DNA of 64,000 nucleotides from Methanomicrobia archaeon. GTDB taxonomy: Archaea; Halobacteriota; Bog-38; Methanoflorentales; Methanoflorentaceae. Both the position numbers and the translations under genes were made by a program. The stretch lies in NCBI GenBank assembly GCA_015661395.1, contig JACWML010000002.1:73630-137629 (forward strand). The letters are read 5' to 3'. Under the pieces are notes generated by a model, which saw nothing but the letters and a program-made list of their open reading frames with translations, was not told the origin of the DNA and ran no database searches. Below, piece after piece: positions 52,944 to 62,839 of the stretch. Within the stretch, counting starts at the first letter, position 1. The number at the start of each line of letters is the position of its first letter.

Positions 52944-53705
52944 TCACACGTGTGGCTTCAGGCGGTTCATAGCTGATAACTTCTCGCCTTGCTCACTAAT
53001 AACGTTGTTTGAAAGGGTTCCTATGCCGCTAATATCCACATCGACGGTATCGCCTGGTCTGAGTTGTCCCACGCCTGAGGGCGTGCCAGTAGCGATCACA
53101 TCCCCCCCTTCGAGGGTCATGATGCGTGATATAAATCTGACTAGATAGTCTACGTCAAAAACGAGGTCTCTTGTGTTTGAGCTCTGCCGCTGGCGGCCGT
53201 TGACACGCGTCACGATGTGAGCATTTCGAGAATCTAGTTCGGTTGCGATAAACGGTCCGAGGGGCGCAAATGTGTCAAAGCTTTTCGAGCGCGTCCACTG
53301 ACCGTCCTGAATCTGAAGGTCTCTAGCGGTCACGTCATTAAGGCACGTATAGCCAAGTACGACGCGCTTCGAATCATCAACGTTTACGCATCTCTGGCCA
53401 ATAACGACAGCCAGCTCTCCCTCGAAGTCCACCCGAGAACTAATGGAGGGATGCACGATGCTTTCTCCTGGGCCAATCACACTCGTGGAGGGTTTGAGAA
53501 ATATAGTAGGCCGTTCCGGGACTTGGGTTCCAAGTTCTCGCGCGTGGTCGGTGTAGTTCAAACCGACACCCACAATCTTGCTAGGGCAAGCGGGCGCGAG
53601 CACTTGTAATTCAGACAACTCGTAGGTTCTCCCGTTGCCATGTACGCGCGTTCCTTCCACCGTCCCCAAAAACATCTCATTGTGGAGCTTGAATCGACCG
53701 ATCAC
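52944..53705 (-). CDS. fumarylacetoacetate hydrolase family protein
   Basis: GVGLNYTDHARELG, PTIFLKPSTSVIGPG, VDFEGELAVVIG; GTG start overlaps pyrK stop. Confidence 0.92.
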   Translation of the reverse strand: MIGRFKLHNEMFLGTVEGTRVHGNGRTYELSELQVLAPACPSKIVGVGLNYTDHARELGTQVPERPTIFLKPSTSVIGPGESIVHPSISSRVDFEGELAVVIGQRCVNVDDSKRVVLGYTCLNDVTARDLQIQDGQWTRSKSFDTFAPLGPFIATELDSRNAHIVTRVNGRQRQSSNTRDLVFDVDYLVRFISRIMTLEGGDVIATGTPSGVGQLRPGDTVDVDISGIGTLSNNVISEQGEKLSAMNRLKPHV

Positions 53706-54451
53706 AAATTCACCTTTCTGCCCGTCGCATCGCGCATATATACCCCAAAATCGCCCTCTTGTAGCTGCGCTCCTGCAAAAACGGGACCGTCCGAGCAGAC
53801 GCGCAGGCCTGATGGATCGATGCAGCAAGAACCACACAACCCGACGCCGCACTTGATGTATCGGTCCAAGCTGAACTGACTCGGCACCCCGGCAACCGTT
53901 GCGTGGTCTAACACTTTGCGCATCATCTTTTCAGGGCCGCACGACACTATTTCGTTGTAGCCTCGAATCCTATCAAGCAAATCGATGGTCGGGCCTTTGT
54001 GGCCAGCAGAGCCATCATCGGTGGTTATCCAGAGCGATCCAGCACTCTTGAATCGCTCAGTGAATAGCAGCTCGTCCTCTGTTTTGGCGCCGAGAATAGT
54101 TATGACATTGTTTTTTAGCGCCTCAGCAAGTGGCGCCAGTGGGGCAGCGCCCACCCCTCCGGCCACAAGCAGCACAGGCGGCTTGATCACGCGGAACCCA
54201 TTTCCGAAAGGGCCTCTGATACCGAGTGTGCCACCGACGCCCAGAGCGCACATCGCCGCCGTGGCATCACCAACTTGTTTAACGGTGATGCCATTTGCGT
54301 ACGACAGACTCATCGGTATCTCGTCGACGCCTCTAATCCACACCATGACGTACTGCCCAGGAATGAAACGAAAAGAGTGATCGAAAAAGAAGGTCTTAAC
54401 GTCTCTCGATTCAGTTTTGATGTCTGTAATTTCCACATTTCTGACATACAT
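53702..54451 (-). CDS. pyrK: dihydroorotate dehydrogenase electron transfer subunit
   Basis: FIPGQYVMVW, GIRGPFGNGF, GGVGAAPLAPLAE, CGVGLCGSCCIDPSGLRVC. Confidence 0.93.
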   Translation of the reverse strand: MYVRNVEITDIKTESRDVKTFFFDHSFRFIPGQYVMVWIRGVDEIPMSLSYANGITVKQVGDATAAMCALGVGGTLGIRGPFGNGFRVIKPPVLLVAGGVGAAPLAPLAEALKNNVITILGAKTEDELLFTERFKSAGSLWITTDDGSAGHKGPTIDLLDRIRGYNEIVSCGPEKMMRKVLDHATVAGVPSQFSLDRYIKCGVGLCGSCCIDPSGLRVCSDGPVFAGAQLQEGDFGVYMRDATGRKVNL

Positions 54452-54767
54452 CGTCCTTAAAAAGGACGTAAGCCATATTTTAAGTTTCTGCCGACTCGTC
54501 CCGCCGCCGCTTTTCCGCTGCTCGGCGTCCTCAGCACGTTCGGGTCGCCCGCAAGTAACAATAACGCCCTATCAATCAACAGAGAGAGGAGGACAATATC
54601 CCAAAAAACGCGCGCACGCCCCTGCTTGGGGATGATGTAGCAAGAAGTCTCGTAGCGGGAAACGGTGGCCGTCCGCAAGCAAGATGCAGCGCTCATTCGA
54701 TTGAATAACGCGTAGCAATACAATTAAATCTCTAAAAGCCATCGATCATGCGAATAGGAGCTGCGAC

Positions 54768-55673
54768 ATGGAGCACAAGGTTAAGGTCATCGGTTTCGGG
54801 GCGCTGAACTGCGACAGAATTTGCCGGGTGGATGATTTGGCACTCCCCGGGCGCGAGATCGGCGTGGTTTCGGCCACCAGGCAGCCAGGAGGCTCTGCAG
54901 CGAATACCATCGTCGGACTCGCCCGCTTAGGCGTCAGAACTGGATTTCTAGGAACGGTAGGCGATGACAGGGAAGGATCACAGTTGGTGGACGATTTGCG
55001 GCGTGAAGGCGTTGATGTGGACGGCATCACGATATCAGAGGGGGATACTGGCTCAGCGTTGATATTCATCGATTCGCGCGGAGAGAGAGCTATCTATGTC
55101 CTCCCAAGCGTAAACGATTCATTCTTCACCGAAAATCACGATTATGCCAAGCAGGCCGAAATACTGCACGTCAGCTCTTTTATGGGCATTGATCAATTCC
55201 AAATGCAAATCTCGTACGTTCGCCACCTACGCAGGTCGCGAACAAAGATATCGTTTAGCCCGGGTAGCATTTACGCGAAGCTCGGATTAGACCAATTGAA
55301 ACCACTAATTGAACGTACTTTCACGCTTTTTCTCAACAAAGAAGAAGCGCAACACTTAACCGGATCAGCACGCGTGGAAGATGCAGCGACTCTCTTGGAC
55401 TTGGGAGCAAACACCGTCGCCGTCACACTCGGCGACGCGGGTTCTTATGTGGCAACGCGAAGCGAGAGACTCTATATCGCTCCTTACGAATCGCAGATAA
55501 CCGACACCGTCGGGGCGGGAGACGCATTCGCAGCAGGGTTCCTGTACGGACAGCTGGCCGGCAAGGACCTGCACGAATCGGGTCTTTATGGCAACTTTAT
55601 GGCGTCAAAATCTGTCGCGCAGCTTGGCGGGAGAAGGGGCCTTCTGCGTGATCTTAGAGAGTTATCCGACTGA
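54768..55673 (+). CDS. PfkB family carbohydrate kinase
   Basis: PGGSAANTIVGLARLG, FLGTVGDDREG, DTVGAGDAFAAGFLYG. Confidence 0.93.
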   Translation: MEHKVKVIGFGALNCDRICRVDDLALPGREIGVVSATRQPGGSAANTIVGLARLGVRTGFLGTVGDDREGSQLVDDLRREGVDVDGITISEGDTGSALIFIDSRGERAIYVLPSVNDSFFTENHDYAKQAEILHVSSFMGIDQFQMQISYVRHLRRSRTKISFSPGSIYAKLGLDQLKPLIERTFTLFLNKEEAQHLTGSARVEDAATLLDLGANTVAVTLGDAGSYVATRSERLYIAPYESQITDTVGAGDAFAAGFLYGQLAGKDLHESGLYGNFMASKSVAQLGGRRGLLRDLRELSD

Positions 55674-55814
55674 CCACGTGCATGAAACACACGGTGCTGG
55701 GTCGCGCCGGTGATGCGATTGTGGCAGCGAGACGTGGTTGAAAGCTCGCTCGACAAGCGTGCAGAGCGCCTTTTTAACTTCGCATTCTTAAGGAGACCTA
55801 ATGCTAGTCCTTAA

Positions 55815-56084
55815 CTATTTTCCTACGGTTATTTCGATCGCCGAGACGTTTGTGTTACCGGTCTCGGTGCTAAGACTCTCAGTCGAGGTCTCTATTTTTT
55901 TCGTCGTGACGTCTGAGAGGAACCGGTTTATAGAAATCTGTTCCACATCAACTGCCCGCGAAATAGCTCTCCCCCGAGCTTTAATCAAGACCTCGTCGGC
56001 TCCGTTGTTAAACTGCGTTACCACGGCTAGCACGTAATTCATTACAGGTTTGTTGCCTACGTAGATTATGTTGTCGTCTGTCAT
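55815..56084 (-). CDS. albA: DNA/RNA-binding protein Alba
   Basis: [46 protein letters not shown]. Confidence 0.95.
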   Translation of the reverse strand: MTDDNIIYVGNKPVMNYVLAVVTQFNNGADEVLIKARGRAISRAVDVEQISINRFLSDVTTKKIETSTESLSTETGNTNVSAIEITVGK

Positions 56085-56188
56085 ACTGTGCCTCCCTTGA
56101 GGATCTAACAGACACAAAAGCATTATGATAGATAAAACTTTCTAACCAAATTCGGTGCGCTTCAACCAAAAAATGCTCAGATTGGCCA

Positions 56189-56992
56189 CTATTCGACAAA
56201 CGGCTTCATCTTTACGGCGTCTTGTTCGAGCAGTGGTGATTCGCAGATTATGGTGGCGTCACAAGCGTTTTCTTTAAGCGCGCTGACAAGTAGCCTAAAC
56301 TGGACGAGGTCGACGGGCAGATGCCTGCGCTCGTTTCCCTTCGAAAACTCAATCCCGGAGAAGTGGCTGTGCAGGTGACTGTGGTCACTAAACAGAGCCC
56401 GAAGGGGGCGCGCGTAGTCCTCAACGGTGTGCAAGCACCCATTGCACCGTGCGTGCAAATGTGCGAAATCAATAACGGGGCGTATGTCTGGCAGCTCCTG
56501 ATGCAGTCTCTGCAACTCGTCAACCGTTCCGAACTGACTTTGCCGACCTAGTAGTTCGACACCGAGCTGCGTCCGCTCAATGCCGCGGTCCCGCATATAA
56601 TCCAGCAAACCCGCGCACGCGTCTGTGACTAACTCGTACGTCTCGTCTTTGGTATACTTCTTGGTATAATATGCTGAATGAAAAACGACGATCCGTGCTC
56701 CAAGCGCGTGACCCCTGTCAAGGGACAGCCTTATGCGATTCTTGCTGTCTTCGATGATCTGCGGATCTTCTGAAGCAAGGTTTATCATGTACGGAGCGTG
56801 GACAGAGAGATCGATCTTAGCCTCGCGCGCTACGTGGCCCACCTGTACCGCTGTTTCCTCTTTCATTGAAACCTGCCTGACAAACTGAACTTCAAGCGCA
56901 TCAAGTCCAATACGAGCTAAATACTCGACGCCCTCTGCCGTACTCTTGCCTTTGAGCGCTAACGGCACGCCTGCGATTCCGATCTTGATCAT
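56189..56992 (-). CDS. TIM-barrel sugar phosphate isomerase/endonuclease IV-like protein
   Basis: MIKIGIAGVPLALKGKSTAEGVEYLARIGLDALEVQFVR, LSVHAPYMINLAS, PVIDFAHLHAR. Confidence 0.88.
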   Translation of the reverse strand: MIKIGIAGVPLALKGKSTAEGVEYLARIGLDALEVQFVRQVSMKEETAVQVGHVAREAKIDLSVHAPYMINLASEDPQIIEDSKNRIRLSLDRGHALGARIVVFHSAYYTKKYTKDETYELVTDACAGLLDYMRDRGIERTQLGVELLGRQSQFGTVDELQRLHQELPDIRPVIDFAHLHARCNGCLHTVEDYARPLRALFSDHSHLHSHFSGIEFSKGNERRHLPVDLVQFRLLVSALKENACDATIICESPLLEQDAVKMKPFVE

Positions 56993-57121
56993 CGACGTAT
57001 ACACGCGGTGATCGTCTATAACGCTGACGATATCTCCAAGCACCAGTGCTTTGAGGGCTGCCGAACTACTCTCCAAACGAAAGTTAGAAGTTTGAAGAGC
57101 CCAAGTGTGTTGCTAGATACC

Positions 57122-57310
57122 ATGGACGAAATTGACACGGCGGTAGAGAAACCCTTGCAGTTTAAAAAAATAAACGAGGTTTCAATGAGCTTTGGGACGA
57201 TAATAATCAGCGTGCGAAGCACTGACGAGTCTCTCGATAAAGTGCGAGACACCACGTTCGAAATCTTGGGAAAGGTGCAAGGAAAAAGCCCAGTAGAACA
57301 CAATTACTAG
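57122..57310 (+). CDS. small hypothetical protein
   Basis: 62 aa ORF MDEIDTAVEKPLQFKKINEVSMSFGTIIISVRSTDESLDKVRDTTFEILGK... Confidence 0.5.
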   Translation: MDEIDTAVEKPLQFKKINEVSMSFGTIIISVRSTDESLDKVRDTTFEILGKVQGKSPVEHNY

Positions 57311-57383
57311 ACGGACGCAACACCCGTGTTTGTGGCCGCGGACGCTTATTTTGCAGCGAACCTAGTCAAGGGGCTTCACGCCG

Positions 57384-57713
57384 ATGGAACCGAGAACGAA
57401 AGCGGAGCTTGAAAAAACGCTGCTCGGAGTTAATGAGTTGTATGCGTCGCTCGATGGCACCTTAGACCGATCGCTGACTGAACCCTATATCGATGCCAAT
57501 CAGTACGTGAAACAATACAACCACTATCGCAACGAGTTGTTTTCGCTGCTTCCAAATGAAGACGTTGCGGACATTCTGACTGAGATGTCTTTTTATGTAT
57601 ATACCGGCGATGACAGGACGGACGTCACAAACGTGAAACAGCTACTAGTTGAAGTATACCTCAAAACCTCGCAGCTGATGGCGTATCTTCAAAATCAGCT
57701 CGAACTCGGTTGA
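57384..57713 (+). CDS. hypothetical protein
   Basis: 109 aa ORF, helix-rich. Confidence 0.6.
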   Translation: MEPRTKAELEKTLLGVNELYASLDGTLDRSLTEPYIDANQYVKQYNHYRNELFSLLPNEDVADILTEMSFYVYTGDDRTDVTNVKQLLVEVYLKTSQLMAYLQNQLELG

Positions 57714-57756
57714 TGCCCCACGGGCTAGCAGCGAACGGCCTTTCCGTGATATCGAC

Positions 57757-57814
57757 GCCGGGGTTGGGATTTGAACCCAAGCGATGCGTCCTCTACAAAA
57801 GCCCAGCAGGCTTC
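57757..57814 (-). other. tRNA 3'-half-like module (Ser-GCT-like); no matching 5' acceptor found
   Basis: Acceptor 3' strand CCCCGGC, perfect T-arm TTGGG-TTCAAAT-CCCAA, long variable loop, GAAGC-CTGCTGG-GCTTT anticodon-like arm; no GCCGGGG partner located. Confidence 0.4.
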
Positions 57815-57851
57815 TTTATGCAAGGCATCAACAGGTCTCGAGCCTGCCGCG

Positions 57852-58052
57852 TTGGGACTCGTAACCGATTGTCTAAACGGGCGGGAAAACGTGGTCAACA
57901 TTCCCGCTGGGGCAAACTATGAGCAACTGTTGCTTGAGCTCAAGCTGAATCCTGAAGAAGTCTTGATTTTTGTAGACAATGAGCCCGTGCCGTTCGATGC
58001 GCCGGTGCGACCCGGAACCGTCCGCGTGCTAAAAGTAGTGTCTGGTGGTTGA
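57852..58052 (+). CDS. ThiS/MoaD/SAMP-like ubiquitin-fold protein (start uncertain)
   Basis: VTDCLNGRENVVNIPAGANYEQLLLELKLNPEEVLIFVDNEPVPFDAPVRPGTVRVLKVVSGG, C-terminal Gly-Gly. Confidence 0.82.
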   Translation: MGLVTDCLNGRENVVNIPAGANYEQLLLELKLNPEEVLIFVDNEPVPFDAPVRPGTVRVLKVVSGG

Positions 58053-58173
58053 TCGGTGCAGTTACCGCTCTCACGCCAGTTTCTATTTGTCCCTAGGGGC
58101 TGGGCGGATGCTATCGCGGAGTGCCACGGGAGACGGGCTCGCACACGAAGAGGCTACGTCCTGCAGTTGTGTC

Positions 58174-59088
58174 TCACACGATCTCTGAGCGGGGGATCTG
58201 ATCAAGCTTGACAGATTCATCACATTGTGAGAAAAACGGTAGAGCGGCAATCGCGCCGATAATGCCGCGCCCTTGCAAACGAACTTCCACGCCGACCGCA
58301 TCGGCTGCTTCCATAGCCGCTGAGAGCGATACCTCACCCGAGCGAGCGGCGTCGCCGTAACTTGAGAGGCTTTTCGCGCCAAATGAGTTCAAAACAGCCA
58401 TGCCTGTTTGATCTGAAAGCGTGTAATCCTCTAAAAGTTCTTGAAACTTTCTGATGGGCTTGTTGGCGTTCAAGCTAGCAAACTCCACGACTGTGGCCAC
58501 GCAATTTTTCGTCTTCGCCTTTACAGGGTAGAGCTGCACGATGGCGTGGGACACATATCGAAGTGTCTTATTGTCGACCATTGCGGCTATATTGTTTACA
58601 AGCGACCACGTCGCACCTTCTTCTTTAGTGTCAGTATCGTCTACCCCAACGATGACGCGCGACCGTTTCGGCAATGTGAGCGTCCCACGACTCATTTTAC
58701 TACCTCCTGCGGGCGTCAAATCATAGTCGATGACGTCGCGGGCTAGCGCCCGGCACATCGTAGCGCCCACGCCACCCCCTCCAAGACCCGCGTACGTCAC
58801 CTTCACGGCATCGTCGGACAGTTCGACCGATTCAATTCCCCCTGCGGAGACGGAAGGCCTGAGTTTTAGATTGGATGTACCCACCCTCAATAGATAACGC
58901 GTCGTGCTTCCTACGGTACGGCTTGAGATGATCAGCGGACTCGTTTGGGTATAGTGGTAGCGCGCCCACGCGGCGCCTCCGTAGCAGTTGGTTACTTCCA
59001 GCAGCTCGACACAGTCTGTTCCTGCGATCGCGAGTATGTCTTGATAGGGCACTATCCAGGGCAGCTGACTAAAATCTGGGGCAGCCAT
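58174..59088 (-). CDS. methanogenesis marker protein 11
   Basis: DFSQLPWIVPYQDILAIAGTDCVELLEVTNCYGGAAWARYHYTQTSPLIISSRTVG; VGVDDTDTKEEGATWSL. Confidence 0.85.
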   Translation of the reverse strand: MAAPDFSQLPWIVPYQDILAIAGTDCVELLEVTNCYGGAAWARYHYTQTSPLIISSRTVGSTTRYLLRVGTSNLKLRPSVSAGGIESVELSDDAVKVTYAGLGGGGVGATMCRALARDVIDYDLTPAGGSKMSRGTLTLPKRSRVIVGVDDTDTKEEGATWSLVNNIAAMVDNKTLRYVSHAIVQLYPVKAKTKNCVATVVEFASLNANKPIRKFQELLEDYTLSDQTGMAVLNSFGAKSLSSYGDAARSGEVSLSAAMEAADAVGVEVRLQGRGIIGAIAALPFFSQCDESVKLDQIPRSEIV

Positions 59089-59098
59089 CAAGAGGACC

Positions 59099-59611
59099 TC
59101 AATCCTTCTTTGCGCCAAAACGATTTAAAGCTGTTCTTAACGCTTCCGCAACAATAATGCTGGCTCCGCGTGCGGCCGGGCTCAGGCCTTCTCCAAATTC
59201 TCGGTCTGCAGGCTGAATCCCGATTACAAAAATGCTAGCGCTAGTTTCTGACTGAAGGTATTCCCCCAGCACAGCGAGCGAAGGCCGATGTGTTGTAACT
59301 TCGATACTCTCAACTTCGCTCAGCTCAAAGACGCGAGCTTCGCCGGGAGCACCGCCGAAATCGGCTGCGTCTATGAGTATCACGCAAGCTGGTTTGAAGC
59401 GCTTGACGTGACCTGTGAAGTTCTCTGGGACTTCGTGACATTTCACCAGAGAGATCGAAGGGTGATCAATGAGCGCGCTTAACCTGTCTATAACAGTAAG
59501 TCCGACGGCATCATCGCGTCGAAGTTCGTTTCCAATGCCCAATAAAGCGATCTTCGTGCCGGCGCACCTCTGCAGCCGGTGGCTAACGTCAGACTCGAAT
59601 CGATCTATCAC
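59099..59611 (-). CDS. hydrogenase maturation protease-like
   Basis: ALLGIGNELRRDDAVGLTVIDRL, CVILIDAADFGGAPGEARV, GIQPADREFGEGLSPA. Confidence 0.88.
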   Translation of the reverse strand: MIDRFESDVSHRLQRCAGTKIALLGIGNELRRDDAVGLTVIDRLSALIDHPSISLVKCHEVPENFTGHVKRFKPACVILIDAADFGGAPGEARVFELSEVESIEVTTHRPSLAVLGEYLQSETSASIFVIGIQPADREFGEGLSPAARGASIIVAEALRTALNRFGAKKD

Positions 59612-59619
59612 GGTCGCAC

Positions 59620-60288
59620 CTAACGCAGCTGATCATCAGGTTTAATGACTGCTTGGACCACGAGCTTCGCATCTCGTTTTTTCAGGTCATAGTCGTGGTC
59701 CGCGAGGAACGTCTCGATCGCGATGCGTCCCTGCTTGGTTACAAGTGTGCGTTGTTCTGCAACGCTCAAAAGCAAAGGAAAGCTTCGTTCCATATAGAAG
59801 ATGCTGCGTGCTAAACCCAAGAGCGCGTCACTCGTGCCGGCATCGACGACGCCAGTCTGAACAAGCAAGTGCAAGGCGAAGCGAATATTTACGAGCGGAT
59901 CTGATACCGGCGCGAAAGTAACTGGGTTGTACGCTACGGCAACTTCATCATCCGCTTCGATACGGCCCTGCCTAAAGCAGGCGTAGATCTTCCCAACTCC
60001 GATCATCCCAAAGCCGTCAAGTTCCGAAGCCCGCAACGCTCCCATGCTGGATCCACCAACGACGGTCACGCCTGACCGTACAGCATCGATGATTTCCCGA
60101 TGCGAAACTGCTGCGCGATCATAAAAAACCCCGTCAATCAAGCCGATGCGCCTTGCCCCCGCTTCAACTGCGCTAGAGACACCTCCTCGCACGACAGGAG
60201 CGCAACAGCGCGGCCGCTTGTCTATAGACGCCACTTCGGACCACGATAAGCTCGGGCCCGTGAATATTATGCAGTCGTGCTCCGCCAT
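59620..60288 (-). CDS. tfuA: TfuA-like protein
   Basis: CIIFTGPSLSW, RIGLIDGVFYDRAAVSHREIIDAVRSGVTVVGGSSMGALRASEL. Confidence 0.93.
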   Translation of the reverse strand: MAEHDCIIFTGPSLSWSEVASIDKRPRCCAPVVRGGVSSAVEAGARRIGLIDGVFYDRAAVSHREIIDAVRSGVTVVGGSSMGALRASELDGFGMIGVGKIYACFRQGRIEADDEVAVAYNPVTFAPVSDPLVNIRFALHLLVQTGVVDAGTSDALLGLARSIFYMERSFPLLLSVAEQRTLVTKQGRIAIETFLADHDYDLKKRDAKLVVQAVIKPDDQLR

Positions 60289-61484
60289 CCTCTTGCGCGC
60301 TTTCCTTTTCGTTCTCGATCCAAAAAGAAGACCTCAAACCCGGGAATGATAACACGAACCGCCGGAACGCCGATGGCGCTCACGGTAATATCAGAGACGA
60401 TAACGCGGTCTGCCACGTCGCTCAGCCGCCCAAGTGTCAGCCTGATGTCTCCGTCAATGGAGTCGGTAGCTGACGTTTCGATTGCGTCAAGCTCAAGAGT
60501 CTCACCTGGTTCTGCCAGCCAGTGCTTGTTGAGCCTTTTCATCCTCTCATACCCGATCGACCGAGCCACAGACTCTCGATCAGTGTCTTCGCGAGCACCG
60601 TGTATCTGTGTAGCTCTCGACTGAGCTACTTCGGTCAGCGCTCTGAGAGCTGCGATTTGCGGATCAGTGTGACTTCCGGCTCCCATGACCAACAGAGCCG
60701 CATCACGCATCTTTTCATCATCAGAGGCAGCAACAATCGAGGGAGTGCCCGTGTCGGTGGGCACCCACCAGAGCTGGACGCGGATCCCTTGTGCTTCGAA
60801 CTTCTTGATGATATCGCCGACCTGACCGGCACCCACATTAAGACCGATGCCTGGATCTCGGTTGATCTCGGCGATGCTCACCGCATCTCTTTCGACGACT
60901 TCCATTAGGCCGTGAAAGATCGCCTCTTCAATGACGTTGCCGGAGGCGAGACCATTGGTGTTGCTGCGGAATAGCTGCCATCTGCCCTGGTGCGGCCTGT
61001 ATGGGTGAAAAACGGCGTTTGCCGGGACGAGTACCTCCTCGTCGTTAAGAAGGTCCCAACTCGGATACCACTCGATTTTGGTGTCTGAGGAAAGATGGCC
61101 TGGTAGTATAAGGTCGGCCGGGTTAAGGGTGCTGTGGTCACCTGAGAGGTTTTCATAGGAGTCGAACAACAGTTGCTGCTTGAAATTCTCGACTTCGGCA
61201 GAAAATCGTTCCACAGCCTCCATGATCACTGAAACGCGCGCCTCCAATTCGGTAACGCCCTTGCCTGCATAGACTGATATCGCGCCGTCTGCCGCTGAGG
61301 GCCTGATCGCAGAAAAAACGGGTAGACCAACGCGATCAAGTCCTGAAATATCGGCTACGCGCGTTATTCCGACCTCAGGTATTACCGACTTTATCCGCTC
61401 AAGGGTTTCTGCGGGCGGCATCACCCTATGAGTGTCGACGCAATAGGTCTTCGGTGCAGAGTGCAGTTCGATCTTGCCTTTCAT
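60267..61484 (-). CDS. ycaO: YcaO-related ATP-dependent cyclodehydratase/thioamidation protein
   Basis: GLPVFSAIRPSAADGAISVYAGKGVTELEARVSVIMEAVERFSAE, GLMEVVERDAVS, ALRALTEVAQSRATQIHGAREDT. Confidence 0.95.
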   Translation of the reverse strand: MKGKIELHSAPKTYCVDTHRVMPPAETLERIKSVIPEVGITRVADISGLDRVGLPVFSAIRPSAADGAISVYAGKGVTELEARVSVIMEAVERFSAEVENFKQQLLFDSYENLSGDHSTLNPADLILPGHLSSDTKIEWYPSWDLLNDEEVLVPANAVFHPYRPHQGRWQLFRSNTNGLASGNVIEEAIFHGLMEVVERDAVSIAEINRDPGIGLNVGAGQVGDIIKKFEAQGIRVQLWWVPTDTGTPSIVAASDDEKMRDAALLVMGAGSHTDPQIAALRALTEVAQSRATQIHGAREDTDRESVARSIGYERMKRLNKHWLAEPGETLELDAIETSATDSIDGDIRLTLGRLSDVADRVIVSDITVSAIGVPAVRVIIPGFEVFFLDRERKGKRARGWRSTTA

Positions 61485-61691
61485 AGTGCCTCGAATACGT
61501 GCCGCGATTCGCTATTTGTTTGCCGTGGAGAGTCTGAGAGCGTGAAGCCTCCCCTGTATGACATGCATTACCGCCTAATAAATAGATCGATGGCTAGCAT
61601 TGCCGCGTCCTGCGATAAAATGGGATACATTGACGCACCCGTGTGCTGCCGAGGATCCACACACTGGAGGCTCGAAAACAAGCACGAGACG

Positions 61692-62045
61692 TTAGAGGTT
61701 CTCAGCCTCTTCATCTAGGTTTCCTTTGAAGGTTCCGATGTTTTGCAGTATGTTGTACCAGCGACGAGAGACCGAGTACGTGAAATCCTCAAACACGATG
61801 TAGTTGATCTCCTTAAGACTGGCGCCCTCAGCGATCGTAACAAACGCGTAATCAAAATCAGAAGAATAGATCTTGAAAATGTCTCCCAAAGATCCCGTTA
61901 TTTCGTGTGTCCCCCCCTCATTGTCTTTCGTCACTCGCGCCCAGCTAGGACCGAAACGCGGATGAATCCCTAGCAGTTTCCAGATACTCTTTGGACCTTC
62001 GATGATGAAACTAAGTTCCTCCTTCGAAATAATCGGCGTGTCCAT
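61692..62045 (-). CDS. hypothetical protein
   Basis: 117 aa ORF, coding-like composition. Confidence 0.6.
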   Translation of the reverse strand: MDTPIISKEELSFIIEGPKSIWKLLGIHPRFGPSWARVTKDNEGGTHEITGSLGDIFKIYSSDFDYAFVTIAEGASLKEINYIVFEDFTYSVSRRWYNILQNIGTFKGNLDEEAENL

Positions 62046-62230
62046 CGCATTCCCTCTCGTTCGGCGTCAGCCGAGACGCTGACTTTGGTTGTAGGTACCT
62101 TACGATTCGACTTTGAAAAACTTTGGGGTGCAATTCGTCAACACCAGAAGAGGCATTTGTTCAGCGCGCCTCGTGCCCCAAGCTAGCCATTGTCGATAGA
62201 TAGAAGTAGCAAGAGGTAGAACTATGTTCG

Positions 62231-62494
62231 ATGCCTTCAGAAGCAGAAAAGGACACTAGCGAACAAAATGAGGACGTTTACGAGCTTGTATTACCACCAG
62301 GCATTCCAAGCAAGGTCATAATAGCGGCGTGCAAGGAGTTCAACACAGACGTTGTTTCAGCCTATGCCGATGTGGAAACTGGACTTGCTGACGTGACGTC
62401 TCGTGACCTTCTCGCTTTCAGAGCGGACAAGGAGACCATAGAAAAGATCCGCAAATTCGTCGTTGAAGAGACAAGAAAGTTTATCAACGAGTAA
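62231..62494 (+). CDS. hypothetical protein
   Basis: 87 aa ORF ELVLPPGIPSKVIIAACKEFNTDVVSAYADVETGLADVTSRDLLAFRADKETIEKIRKFV. Confidence 0.6.
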   Translation: MPSEAEKDTSEQNEDVYELVLPPGIPSKVIIAACKEFNTDVVSAYADVETGLADVTSRDLLAFRADKETIEKIRKFVVEETRKFINE

Positions 62495-62536
62495 CCGTAA
62501 CGAACGCGAGTCCCTTTTCAGCACTTGAGGTAGGAA

Positions 62537-62839
62537 TCAACCGCCTGGCTCATCAAAGCCTTCCATAGTCGCGTGAAGCAACTCTCTTTTCTGATCAAGG
62601 CGTCTGCGGAACTCTTCGAGTGATTGCGCTTCTTTGTCTGCGGTTTCCATTTCTTTGCTCACGAGCTCTAGGTGCTCAGGATCATAATACAGATTCGTCG
62701 AGTCAATAAGGACCCAGGTTGAATCGCCACCGACGCGGATCTCTTTCACTTTTCCGCGCGTGTGTGTTCCCGCGTACTTGACGTACGCGCCAACACTAAT
62801 GGCCTGATTCTTCATATCGTAAGCAATTGCATCGCTCAT
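62537..62839 (-). CDS. DUF2098 family protein
   Basis: ISVGAYVKYAGTHTRGKVKEIRVGGDSTWVLIDSTNLYYDPEHLELV. Confidence 0.8.
   Translation of the reverse strand: MSDAIAYDMKNQAISVGAYVKYAGTHTRGKVKEIRVGGDSTWVLIDSTNLYYDPEHLELVSKEMETADKEAQSLEEFRRRLDQKRELLHATMEGFDEPGG

Noticed and set aside
54457-54723. 88-aa minus-strand ORF between pyrK and the PfkB gene
   Set aside because: No family signal; likely a chance ORF in a 300-bp intergenic region.
57852-57890. A second tRNA overlapping the start of the SAMP gene
   Set aside because: CAGG-TCTCGAG-CCTG looks T-arm-like and the translation resembles tRNA-derived spurious ORFs, but the anticodon arm has mismatches and no acceptor pair exists.
59099-59611. 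Evidence for a NiFe hydrogenase operon
   Set aside because: Two maturation-protease homologues are present, but no hydrogenase structural subunits occur in the window.
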